Source: Bacillus sp. RO2 (GTDB lineage: Bacteria > Bacillota > Bacilli > Bacillales > Bacillaceae_I). Taken from it: DNA of 48,000 nt. Position numbers and translations under genes: made by a program. The notes below the pieces were generated by a model. That model had not been told where the DNA came from. It ran no database searches and saw only the letters and a program-made list of their open reading frames with translations. The stretch is taken from assembly GCF_012911845.1 (NCBI RefSeq), contig NZ_JAAXCU010000015.1, positions 1 through 48,000 of the forward strand, written 5' to 3'. Positions 41,700-48,000 of this stretch are shown here, piece after piece (the first letter of the stretch is position 1; every line of letters starts with the position of its first letter).

Positions 41700-41829
41700 A
41701 GCTGTGGATTGGAGCAATTGGCGAAGACTCCAGCGGGGGAGTAACGGTTGGATGAGACCCCGCAACGAAGTGAGGAGGCTCAAACACCGTCCCGCGGAAA
41801 GCGAAGCCAGTTGCGGAAAGGAACAGCGG
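41700..41829 (+). repeat. Dispersed hairpin element, near-complete copy
   Basis: Runs from AGCTGTGGATTGGAGC to GGAACAGCGG. CAATTGGC / GCCAGTTG pairs with one G-U, and ACGGT / ACCGT is perfect. It lies about 110 bases upstream of the glutaredoxin-like gene. Confidence 0.88.
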
Positions 41830-41942
41830 CTAATTCCGCTAACTATTGTTTAATGCAATAAAAGGACCGGGAAGTTTTTGCCGGGTGTTTTTTATGTTAT
41901 TATTTATGATAGAGACAAAATTCATCTTAGGGGGCTTCTTAC

Positions 41943-42182
41943 ATGAACAAACAACTTATCGTCTACTCAGCACCAGGCTGCAGGGATTGTGAATTGGTAA
42001 AGGAATTTCTAAAAGAAAATCAAGTATCTTTTGAAGTCAGAGATTTACTGGCAAACAGAGAATACCAAGAGGAAGTAGAGAAATTTGGATTTATGGGAAT
42101 TCCGGTTACGGCTGTAGGTGACCAGGCGGTAAAAGGATTTAACCCAGGGGAACTAAATAGGCTGATAGATCTTGTAAAGTGA
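41943..42182 (+). CDS. Glutaredoxin-like thiol-disulfide protein (NrdH/YruB type)
   Basis: A 79-residue thioredoxin-fold protein with redox motif CRDC at residues 13-16 (YSAPGCRDCELVKEFL) and the cis-proline segment GIPVTAVGDQAVKGFNPGEL at about 51-70. It resembles small NrdH-like glutaredoxins, which reduce ribonucleotide reductase or other proteins; the partner here is unknown. The ATG follows TTAGGGGGC. The methyltransferase gene begins 27 bases downstream, so the two are probably co-transcribed. Confidence 0.87.
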   Translation: MNKQLIVYSAPGCRDCELVKEFLKENQVSFEVRDLLANREYQEEVEKFGFMGIPVTAVGDQAVKGFNPGELNRLIDLVK

Positions 42183-42209
42183 AGGTCGGCTAACAGAGGA
42201 GTAAAATGA

Positions 42210-43160
42210 TTGGCAGAGCAAAAGAAACCGGCATTTATATATACGTACGCATATAGCAAGGAAGAGCGCTCCCTTTGCCATTTGGAGATGCGTTCTTTTT
42301 TTGGCACGGCAACAGACGATAACATTATTAAAAGTACTACAAGGATTGAACCGAGCAGAAGCCCTTTTATCCGCGAAAGAATAGAAGCGATATATGAAGG
42401 AGCTTCATTGCAGGAAATCGTGGATCAAGTGAAGGGAATAGCGATGGGTGATCAAACTTTCAAAGTTATTTTCTCCAAAATAAATGATAGGAAAGCTCCA
42501 CATACGATTGAATATCAAGAGCGTCGTGATATCGAACGTGCTATCGGCTGGGTTATAGAAGGAGAAGCTGATGTCCATCAACCTGATCATATCTTTGGTG
42601 TGGCAACTGTTGGTGAACGCTGGTATTTCGGTCATTATTTGAAAAGAGAAGCGGTATGGCTTCAGCATACGAAAAAGCCAAGGGAATATTCAACTGCTTT
42701 AAGCACTCGTGTGGCTAGGGCTGTTGCCAATATTGCCGTCCCAGATCCTGAGGGGATAAAATCTATCGATCCTTGCTGTGGGATAGGAACGGTACTTGTT
42801 GAGGCATTATCCATGGGGATAAATATGGATGGAAGAGACATAAATCCGTTAGTGGTAAACGGTTCAAGGGAAAATATTGAATATTTCGGTCTCTCAGGAA
42901 ATGTTACGCTAGGACCTATATCGGATGTAACGGATAACTATGATGTGGCGGTTATTGATATGCCATACAATCTTTATACTCACGCTACCCCGGAAGATCA
43001 ATTATCCATCTTGAAGCATGCACGCCGTTTCGCAAAAAAAGTCGTCGTCATTACCATCGAGACGATGGATGACATGGTGGAGAAAGCTGGGTTTAGCATT
43101 GTTGATCGTTGTGAGACCCAAAAGGGTTATTTTACAAGAGAGATTTTAGTATGTGAATAA
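42210..43160 (+). CDS. TRM11-like RNA methyltransferase
   Basis: A 316-residue SAM-dependent methyltransferase. The N-terminal half (about 1-165) is a THUMP/NTD-like RNA-binding region with FKVIFSKINDR and FGVATVGERWYFG. The catalytic Rossmann domain carries motif I DPCCGIGTVLVEAL (about 190-203) and the target-binding DMPYNLY (about 251), a variant of the DPPY motif of the TRM11/TrmG10 and RlmL group. It probably N2-methylates a guanosine in tRNA or rRNA; the substrate is not certain. The start is TTG, nine bases after AGAGGAG. Confidence 0.83.
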   Translation: MAEQKKPAFIYTYAYSKEERSLCHLEMRSFFGTATDDNIIKSTTRIEPSRSPFIRERIEAIYEGASLQEIVDQVKGIAMGDQTFKVIFSKINDRKAPHTIEYQERRDIERAIGWVIEGEADVHQPDHIFGVATVGERWYFGHYLKREAVWLQHTKKPREYSTALSTRVARAVANIAVPDPEGIKSIDPCCGIGTVLVEALSMGINMDGRDINPLVVNGSRENIEYFGLSGNVTLGPISDVTDNYDVAVIDMPYNLYTHATPEDQLSILKHARRFAKKVVVITIETMDDMVEKAGFSIVDRCETQKGYFTREILVCE

Positions 43161-43166
43161 AAGTGG

Positions 43167-43197
43167 AAAAGAGACCATTAGGCTGGTCTCTTTTTTC
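43167..43197. terminator. Bidirectional terminator after the methyltransferase gene
   Basis: AAAAGAGACCA / TGGTCTCTTTTTT stem with a six-base loop. It also lies just beyond the stop of the minus-strand amidase gene. Confidence 0.9.
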
Positions 43198-43203
43198 GTG
43201 TAT

Positions 43204-43899
43204 TTAAAAACCTATCCTGGACCAATTAAACAATTCACCTGGGTCGCTTTTTCGCACAGGAGCGTATTCGTGATGGCCGATGATATGTTCCCGGTCGTTT
43301 TGAATTAATGGATTGCGCTTCAAAATATCTTCTAATAATATCTTCAATGAAGCATACTGAGCATCCGTGTACCCAATATCGGAAGGGGAAATGGAGTCAT
43401 AAACATCCGCTGGCATTATCGAAAGCATCTCTTCCTTCGTTCCTATCGCCAGCAATTCTATTCCAATCGAATAGTCGTTCAAACCACTTTCATACTCTTG
43501 GTAGTTTAAGAGATGTCCTTTGCCGGCATGAAAGGCTGCGCGTTCTTCCGGTACCATAAAGTAGATCTCTCCATCCCTATCTATCATATAATGAGCAGAA
43601 ACCTCATACTCTTCAAAAAGTGCATAGACTTCTTCCATATTATAAGGGTCTTCAGGTGAACGAAGAGCGTTATTTGTAAAATGTAGCATGACGTGTGTAA
43701 TAGGGGCACCTCTGACTCTTGAATTTTTCTTTGGGAGGAGCCATTCCTCCATCTCCAGGTTAGAGGGTTCTGGCGGAACACTTATTGCTGGCGCTGTAAT
43801 TGGGTTAATTTTATCCAATTGTTTTTCCGTAAGAGCAGTCGGCTTGGCGCAACCAATTAATAGAAATATAGTAATACATAGATAGGTGATTTTCAGCAT
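43204..43899 (-). CDS. N-acetylmuramoyl-L-alanine amidase lipoprotein
   Basis: A 231-residue exported lipoprotein. The signal peptide ends in lipobox LIGC with Cys17 as the lipidation site. After a short linker, residues about 60-231 form an Amidase_2/PGRP domain. Zinc ligands are His73 (VMLHFTNN), His209 (IIGHHEYAP) and Asp219 (RKSDPGELFNW), with Glu148 (IGIELL) as the likely general base. It cleaves the bond between MurNAc and the stem peptide at the outer face of the membrane. The ATG follows AGAGGAAATATC. Confidence 0.9.
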   Translation of the reverse strand: MLKITYLCITIFLLIGCAKPTALTEKQLDKINPITAPAISVPPEPSNLEMEEWLLPKKNSRVRGAPITHVMLHFTNNALRSPEDPYNMEEVYALFEEYEVSAHYMIDRDGEIYFMVPEERAAFHAGKGHLLNYQEYESGLNDYSIGIELLAIGTKEEMLSIMPADVYDSISPSDIGYTDAQYASLKILLEDILKRNPLIQNDREHIIGHHEYAPVRKSDPGELFNWSRIGF

Positions 43900-43922
43900 G
43901 ATATTTCCTCTTTTATTAGACT

Positions 43923-44861
43923 TTACTTATAATAATTCTTTTTGAAAAGTGGAAATCCTTCTAATAATTTTGGCAGCCATTGTCCATTAACAATTACTAC
44001 CCCCACGATGATGATAATTCCACCCAAAACACCATGTACAAGAATCTTTTCATGTAAAATAACAACTGCTGCTATTAAAGTAGAAAGCGGCTCTAAATAT
44101 AGAAACATAGAAACTTTTGTTGCCGCCATTACTTCATGTGCTTTTCCCCAGTACCAATATGCAATACCTGATACAAAAATCCCAAGAAAAATAAGATGAG
44201 CCCACTCATTAAGAGATAATAACTTTAAAGACTCCCATCCCTTATTTCGCACAAGAAAAGGAGTAGTAAGAATGAATCCCACTAAACTCATATAAAAGGT
44301 CACAACCAGTGCTGGATATGGAATTCGAAGACCTTTTAGTAGAATGGAGTAGATCGCCCAATTCAAAGTACTTAATATCATTAATAGAAAGCCTAAATTA
44401 ATAGTTATTGAAAGGAGCTGCCCGTTTCTTGCAGAAGTGATAAGCAATACACCCAATACAGAGAGAATCATCCCAATAGCCTTTGAAAGTGACATTTTTT
44501 CATGCAAAAACATCATAGACAGGAGTACTGTAAAAATTGGCGAAAAGGATATAAGCCACCCTGCAGAAGAAGCATCTATGGTCAATAGGGCGGTTGCCTG
44601 CAATACCTGATGGACAAAAACTCCTAAAATACCTAAAACAATTAGATGGGGTACGTATTTAATGGAAATATGGAATCTTTCTCGTGTTAATAGTAATAAA
44701 AGGAACAAAAACAAAGCTCCTATGCCAAATCGCATCACTAATAATGTAAAAGGATCGAGCTTATATAGGACAGCTTTAGTAGATACAAATGATATACCCC
44801 AAAAACTGATGGCCATGGTGGCATAAAGAGAGGCAGTAAAGGTTTTTCTAAAGGGAATCAT
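43923..44861 (-). CDS. EamA/DMT-superfamily transporter
   Basis: A 312-residue membrane protein with ten predicted helices in two EamA repeats (about 12-140 and 155-295). WGISFVSTKAVLYKLDPFTL is the first repeat signature, and SFSPIFTVLLSMMFLHEKMS and FLYLEPLSTLIAAVVILHEK are the paired end-of-repeat motifs. The family exports or imports metabolites; the substrate is unknown. The ATG is preceded by GAAGGTTGATAGATA. It is 23 bases upstream of the amidase gene on the same strand and may be co-transcribed with it. Confidence 0.88.
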   Translation of the reverse strand: MIPFRKTFTASLYATMAISFWGISFVSTKAVLYKLDPFTLLVMRFGIGALFLFLLLLLTRERFHISIKYVPHLIVLGILGVFVHQVLQATALLTIDASSAGWLISFSPIFTVLLSMMFLHEKMSLSKAIGMILSVLGVLLITSARNGQLLSITINLGFLLMILSTLNWAIYSILLKGLRIPYPALVVTFYMSLVGFILTTPFLVRNKGWESLKLLSLNEWAHLIFLGIFVSGIAYWYWGKAHEVMAATKVSMFLYLEPLSTLIAAVVILHEKILVHGVLGGIIIIVGVVIVNGQWLPKLLEGFPLFKKNYYK

Positions 44862-44935
44862 TATCTATCAACCTTCTTTCAATGGACTGTCTCTAACCAT
44901 CATATGCTTGTCCTGTTAAAAGATATTCTACATAG

Positions 44936-44964
44936 AAAAAGGCACCACTATTTAATAGTGGTGC
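44936..44964 (-). terminator. tRNA-Ala terminator
   Basis: GGCACCACTATT / AATAGTGGTGCC perfect stem followed, on the minus strand, by TTTTT. Confidence 0.92.
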
Positions 44965-44972
44965 CTTAAGTA

Positions 44973-45044
44973 TGGAGCGGATGGGATTCGAACCCACGAC
45001 CCCTTCGCTGCCAGCGAAGTATTCTCCCACTGAACTACCGCCCC
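44973..45044 (-). tRNA. tRNA-Ala (anticodon GGC)
   Basis: Folds as a complete cloverleaf of 72 bases. Acceptor GGGGCGG pairs with CCGCTCC, including the G3-U70 wobble that identifies alanine tRNA. D stem GTTC/GAAT, anticodon stem CTTCG/CGAAG with loop CTGGCAG (anticodon GGC), and T arm GTGGG-TTCGAAT-CCCAT are all present. The discriminator is A. The 3' CCA is not encoded (TA follows), so it must be added enzymatically. It reads GCC and GCU codons. Confidence 0.95.
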
Positions 45045-45059
45045 GGTGAGAATGAATTT

Positions 45060-45087
45060 ATTTTATCAAAAATTCTTTCTTTTGCAA
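45060..45087 (-). promoter_or_regulatory. Sigma-A promoter of tRNA-Ala
   Basis: On the minus strand, TTGCAA and TAAAAT separated by 16 bases, with the -10 ending 15 bases before the mature 5' end of the tRNA. Confidence 0.75.
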
Positions 45088-45104
45088 ATGTTTTTTTTAA
45101 AGAT

Positions 45105-45806
45105 TTAGTCCAAGTTTTCAACTTCCGCTTGAATGACACCAGTAAGTGATTTTAGCTCATAATATACATCTGTTGTATATACGCTTTTCTTCGTGGTGAT
45201 GATACAATTAAGCACGATATCATCTTTTTCCTCTTTTACTTTAACTCGCTTAATGGCAAGGTTTTTGTGGTGTATCTCCTTCATGACCATGGTCAGGTCA
45301 ATTTCTTTCTCAATAAAGATCTTTACTTTTATTTCTTTTTCCTTCAATTTCTTTGGTCCAATCTTATCGAAGAGGGAGGGGATTATCTTCACACCCAAAA
45401 TGATGAAAATGACACCGAATGCCCCTTCTATAAAAAATCCTGCTCCAATAGTAATTCCAAGTGCTGCGGATGCTAATACCAATGCAGCTGTTGTCAGCCC
45501 TGAAATAGCTTCGTTGCTTCTTCTTAGGATTACCCCTGCTCCAAGAAATCCAATACCGCTAATAACATAGGAAGGAATTCGCCCCGGATCCATAGGTCTT
45601 GAGTATTCTTTAGAATAAAGAAAGGCAGATTCATAGGAAACGATGGTCAATAAGCACGCCATTACTGAGACGATGACGCATGTTTTTAGTCCAAGAGGTT
45701 TACCCTTCAATTCCCGTTCTAACCCTATAATTATCCCAGCTATTGAAGCAAAAATAAGTTTAATAATAAAATCGTATTCATTGATATATTCCATGATCAT
45801 TTCCAT
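45105..45806 (-). CDS. MgtC/SapB-family membrane protein
   Basis: A 233-residue protein. Five membrane helices (about 13-30, 40-58, 78-95, 100-118 and 122-142) carry MgtC signatures GLERELKGKPLGLKT, GIGFLGAGVI and GLTTAALVLASAALG. An ACT-like cytoplasmic domain follows (about 160-230, KIFIEKEIDLTMVMKEI). MgtC proteins are tied to growth under low Mg2+ or stress and act as modulators rather than proven transporters. The ATG follows AAGGAGGGCCATT. The short leader shows no Mg2+ riboswitch. Confidence 0.9.
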   Translation of the reverse strand: MEMIMEYINEYDFIIKLIFASIAGIIIGLERELKGKPLGLKTCVIVSVMACLLTIVSYESAFLYSKEYSRPMDPGRIPSYVISGIGFLGAGVILRRSNEAISGLTTAALVLASAALGITIGAGFFIEGAFGVIFIILGVKIIPSLFDKIGPKKLKEKEIKVKIFIEKEIDLTMVMKEIHHKNLAIKRVKVKEEKDDIVLNCIITTKKSVYTTDVYYELKSLTGVIQAEVENLD

Positions 45807-45932
45807 AATGGCCCTCCTTAAAAAAGTAAAAATATGATATTCTATAATAAAAATATTTGTTAAAAAATTATAGCAATATTCTGTAAAGTTAGAAAGGTTA
45901 TTTTAAAATACTAACAGCGTGGGTGAAGGCAA

Positions 45933-46856
45933 ATGAATAAGTGGTTTAATCCATACGTGGCTCTCGCGGTGGGAGTAGTTACTGTATCTACATCCGCCAT
46001 ATTTGTCAAATTAGCGGATGCCCCTGCTGGAGTGGTCGCCTTCTACCGGTTACTATTCTCCGTGATAATACTACTACCCATATTTTTATATAAATATGTT
46101 GGAGAATTAAAGGATATTTCTAAGAGGGATTGGCTCTTCTCGATGTTGGCAGGTGTGTTCCTAGCGTTTCATTTTATTCTATGGTTTGAATCCTTAAACT
46201 ATACCAGTGTAGCAAGTTCAACAGTGCTCGTAACCCTCCAACCTTTGTTTGCATTCATAGGAACTTATTTGTTTTTCCAAGAAAAACTTAGTATTAAAGC
46301 TATTGTAAGTGGATTGATGGCAATAGTAGGGAGTGTAATTATCAGCTGGGGTGATTTCCGGATTAGTGGAGTGGCTTTATTTGGGGATATACTCGCTTTG
46401 GTGGCTTGTGCGCTTGTAACGGCTTACTTATTGTTTGGACAGGACGTCAGAAAAAGACTATCATTGATTACCTATACCTTTATCGTTTATGGTTTCAGCT
46501 GTGTTACCTTGTTTTTGTATGTACTAGTTTCGGGAGAGCCTCTCACAGGGTACTCCACTACAGATTGGTTTTGGTTCATCCTGCTTGCAATTATTCCAAC
46601 ATTGTTGGGCCACTCCTTCTTCAACTGGGCTGTTAAATACATCAGCACCAATGTTATCTCAATGAGTATTCTATTTGAACCGATCGGTGCAGCAGTACTT
46701 GCTTATTTTGTCTTACATGAGATGGTAACTTGGACACAATTTACAGGAGGGCTCCTTGTGATGCTTAGTGTTGGGTATTTCTTAAAAGATAACCGTAAGA
46801 GCAAACAAGTAGAATGGTTGGTAACGGAGAAAGATGAGAATCAGAAGTGGATATAA
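45933..46856 (+). CDS. EamA/DMT-superfamily transporter (second)
   Basis: A 307-residue ten-helix EamA transporter. The first repeat has VSTSAIFVKLADAPAGVVAF and TLQPLFAFIGTYLFFQEKLS; the second has ALVTAYLLFGQDVRK and SILFEPIGAAVLAYFVLHEM. A charged C-terminal tail (KDNRKSKQVEWLVTEKDENQ) is cytoplasmic. It is not closely similar to the EamA gene at 43.9 kb. The substrate is unknown. The ATG follows GTGAAGGCAA. It forms a single-gene unit with a terminator. Confidence 0.87.
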   Translation: MNKWFNPYVALAVGVVTVSTSAIFVKLADAPAGVVAFYRLLFSVIILLPIFLYKYVGELKDISKRDWLFSMLAGVFLAFHFILWFESLNYTSVASSTVLVTLQPLFAFIGTYLFFQEKLSIKAIVSGLMAIVGSVIISWGDFRISGVALFGDILALVACALVTAYLLFGQDVRKRLSLITYTFIVYGFSCVTLFLYVLVSGEPLTGYSTTDWFWFILLAIIPTLLGHSFFNWAVKYISTNVISMSILFEPIGAAVLAYFVLHEMVTWTQFTGGLLVMLSVGYFLKDNRKSKQVEWLVTEKDENQKWI

Positions 46857-46919
46857 GAATGGGGTATACGGGGACGATGGCCTGTCTCTGAAAATTACCT
46901 ATAAATAATAATGGAAGAC

Positions 46920-46946
46920 GAAAAGCCGACACTTTGTCGGCTTTTA
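46920..46946. terminator. Terminator between the EamA gene and the small membrane gene
   Basis: AAAAGCCGACA / TGTCGGCTTTT with a three-base loop, symmetrical A- and T-tracts. Confidence 0.88.
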
Positions 46947-46964
46947 TCTATATATATGTACCAT

Positions 46965-47147
46965 TCATTGGAGTCTTGTGGCCATCATTGCGAAAAAAAT
47001 ACCAAGGGAAAGGCTGACAATAAATCCTTCGCCGCGTACCTTTCCTTCCTTATCACTTATACGCAACCCTTCAAAGTATGCAAAAAGTAAAAGGCCTATT
47101 GAAGTGAGTAAGGCTACTAAAAATGCTGCGTATTTTACAAGATCCAT
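46965..47147 (-). CDS. Two-helix small membrane protein
   Basis: A 60-residue protein with two hydrophobic helices (about 6-25 and 42-57) joined by a polar loop EGLRISDKEGKVRGEG. Unrecognised. The ATG follows CAGGGGGATAAGTT, a strong ribosome binding site. It is independent of its neighbours, with a terminator on its downstream side. Confidence 0.7.
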   Translation of the reverse strand: MDLVKYAAFLVALLTSIGLLLFAYFEGLRISDKEGKVRGEGFIVSLSLGIFFAMMATRLQ

Positions 47148-47221
47148 AACTTATCCCCCTGTTTCATTTATTAATAGATTGTATGAGTGGTTATAGTAGA
47201 AAATTCTATTAATTTTTACAT

Positions 47222-47248
47222 AAAAAAGCTGACCGATGTGGCCAGCTT
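47222..47248 (-). terminator. thiT terminator
   Basis: On the minus strand AAGCTGG / TCAGCTT (one G-U) with a nine-base loop and TTTTTT, directly after the thiT stop. Confidence 0.85.
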
Positions 47249-47834
47249 AAGAGATAGAATTATTGGTGGTAAATATACGAGGCACTGTTTTAATCAATAG
47301 TACTGTTACAATTGTTGCAATCACAAAACTTGGTAACATATAGGACCCGTTATAAAGTAAGGAATATAGCCATACCGGTTGCCCTTCTGGAGCTAAATAG
47401 TCGAAGTAAATGACTCCGGCAGAGTAATGAGCCAAGAATCGTAAAAGGCATCCTAAAAATGCGGCTATGCTTACATACATTACAATTTTTTTCATGTCAT
47501 CATTCTTAGCAGATGTCGCGACCTTGCCCGCAAATACTCCAGCAAAACCAAGAGAGGTAAATGCTACTATATAATCTAGAAAAATTTGTACAGGATCAAT
47601 CCCCCAAAAGGTACCTGTTACTATCTGAAGTAGACCGAGTATAAAACCAGATAATATTCCACCTTTTATCCCCCAGCGAAAGGCCATGATAAATACCGGG
47701 ACCATTGAAATTGATATTGAGCCCCCTTGAGCCCAAATTTTTAGTGACAAAACCCCGGCCAATAAATCAAGTAAATACCCTAATGCTCCAAATATTGCAA
47801 CTTCAACGAGAAATAATGTGTTATTCTTCTTCAT
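47247..47834 (-). CDS. thiT: Thiamine transporter ThiT (ECF S-component)
   Basis: A 195-residue six-helix membrane protein, the substrate-binding subunit of an energy-coupling-factor transporter for thiamine. Motifs typical of ThiT/YuaJ are VEVAIFGALGYLLDLL, WAQGGSISISMVPVFIMAFRWG (thiamine pocket) and GTFWGIDPVQIFLDYIVAF. The ATG at 47834 is preceded by AAGGGGGATTTTC; codons further upstream in frame lie in the riboswitch terminator and are excluded. It is controlled by the TPP riboswitch and needs EcfAA'T encoded elsewhere. Confidence 0.95.
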   Translation of the reverse strand: MKKNNTLFLVEVAIFGALGYLLDLLAGVLSLKIWAQGGSISISMVPVFIMAFRWGIKGGILSGFILGLLQIVTGTFWGIDPVQIFLDYIVAFTSLGFAGVFAGKVATSAKNDDMKKIVMYVSIAAFLGCLLRFLAHYSAGVIYFDYLAPEGQPVWLYSLLYNGSYMLPSFVIATIVTVLLIKTVPRIFTTNNSIS

Positions 47835-47851
47835 GAAAATCCCCCTTAAAA

Positions 47852-47886
47852 TAAAAAAAGCAATAAAGGAGGCTCCTTTATTGCTT
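47852..47886 (-). terminator. Riboswitch-controlled terminator of thiT
   Basis: AAGCAATAAAGGAG / CTCCTTTATTGCTT perfect stem followed on the minus strand by TTTTTTAT, located between the TPP aptamer and the thiT ribosome binding site. It is the expression platform for ligand-induced premature termination. Confidence 0.9.
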
Positions 47887-47909
47887 AAATGAAATAAGTA
47901 ATAAATCTG

Positions 47910-47994
47910 CCACATCCCTACCATAGTACTAACTAACAGGTTCAAAGGGTCAGAACATCATGTTCACTCTCAGCCATAAAGGCTCCCCTCGTGG
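47910..47994 (-). ncRNA. TPP (THI-box) riboswitch aptamer
   Basis: On the minus strand the conserved elements occur in order: CCACGAGGGGAGCC, GGCTGAGAGTG, GACCCTTTGAACCTG and GTAGGGATGTGG, with P1 closed by CCAC / GTGG. It precedes the thiamine transporter gene and a terminator, so thiamine pyrophosphate is expected to switch thiT off. Confidence 0.96.
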
Positions 47995-48000
47995 AAAATA

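Noticed and set aside
45807-45932. Mg2+ (M-box) riboswitch before mgtC
   Set aside because: The leader available between the divergent genes is too short and AT-rich and shows no conserved M-box elements.

Overview
The window looks like chromosomal DNA from a low-GC, endospore-forming member of Bacillaceae (Bacillus sensu lato). The left part follows the Bacillus subtilis patB-yugE-yugF-alaR-alaT-yugI-yuzA-yugJ / mrp / pgi-yugN-yugO neighbourhood. Spore genes (H-type SASP, Sda, CotA-like laccase, BclB-type collagen-like protein), a class IV PHA operon, a LiaFSR system and a ThiT gene with a TPP riboswitch fit the same group. I cannot name the species, but gene order differs enough from B. subtilis to suggest another genus of the family.

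Layout. 1-5.6 kb: PatB, YugE, YugF hydrolase, AlaR-AlaT (alanine synthesis and its regulator), an XRE regulator and the S1-domain stress protein YugI. 5.6-6.2 kb: dispersed repeats and a 21-bp periodic array. 6.2-13.6 kb: YuzA, an iron alcohol dehydrogenase and the complete seven-gene Mrp Na+/H+ antiporter operon (mrpABCDEFG, minus strand). 14-18 kb: a small exported or membrane protein, Pgi, YugN, and the mstX-yugO potassium channel pair, then SspH. 18.4-20.5 kb: a small protein, a dicarboxylate/amino-acid:cation symporter and a cold-shock protein with a long leader. 21-23.4 kb: a PHA operon (SDR reductase, short PhaR, PhaC, and a 36-residue peptide). 23.9-28.1 kb: a PAS/GAF histidine kinase with a LytTR regulator, sda, hmoA with an overlapping unknown gene, and a DUF3817 protein. 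28.19-28.66 kb: nine 52-bp tandem repeats. 28.7-33 kb: metallophosphoesterase, DbpA helicase and a YjiH-type membrane protein. 33.2-37.4 kb: a spore-surface group (CotA-like laccase, repetitive DUF6944-type protein, intracellular subtilisin, BclB-like protein). 37.5-41.3 kb: liaI-liaH, then liaF-liaS-liaR. 41.9-48 kb: glutaredoxin-like protein, TRM11-like methyltransferase, peptidoglycan amidase lipoprotein, two EamA transporters, tRNA-Ala, MgtC, a small membrane protein and TPP-regulated ThiT.

The most striking non-genic signal is a family of about 130-bp intergenic elements. There are eight near-complete copies plus several decayed ones in 48 kb. The copies fold into the same long nested hairpin, and several paired positions change together between copies, so the structure itself appears to be maintained. 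The 52-bp and 21-bp arrays are separate, regularly phased repeats that no gene explains. Several genes shorter than 60 codons (sda and the peptide after phaC) were found by direct reading.
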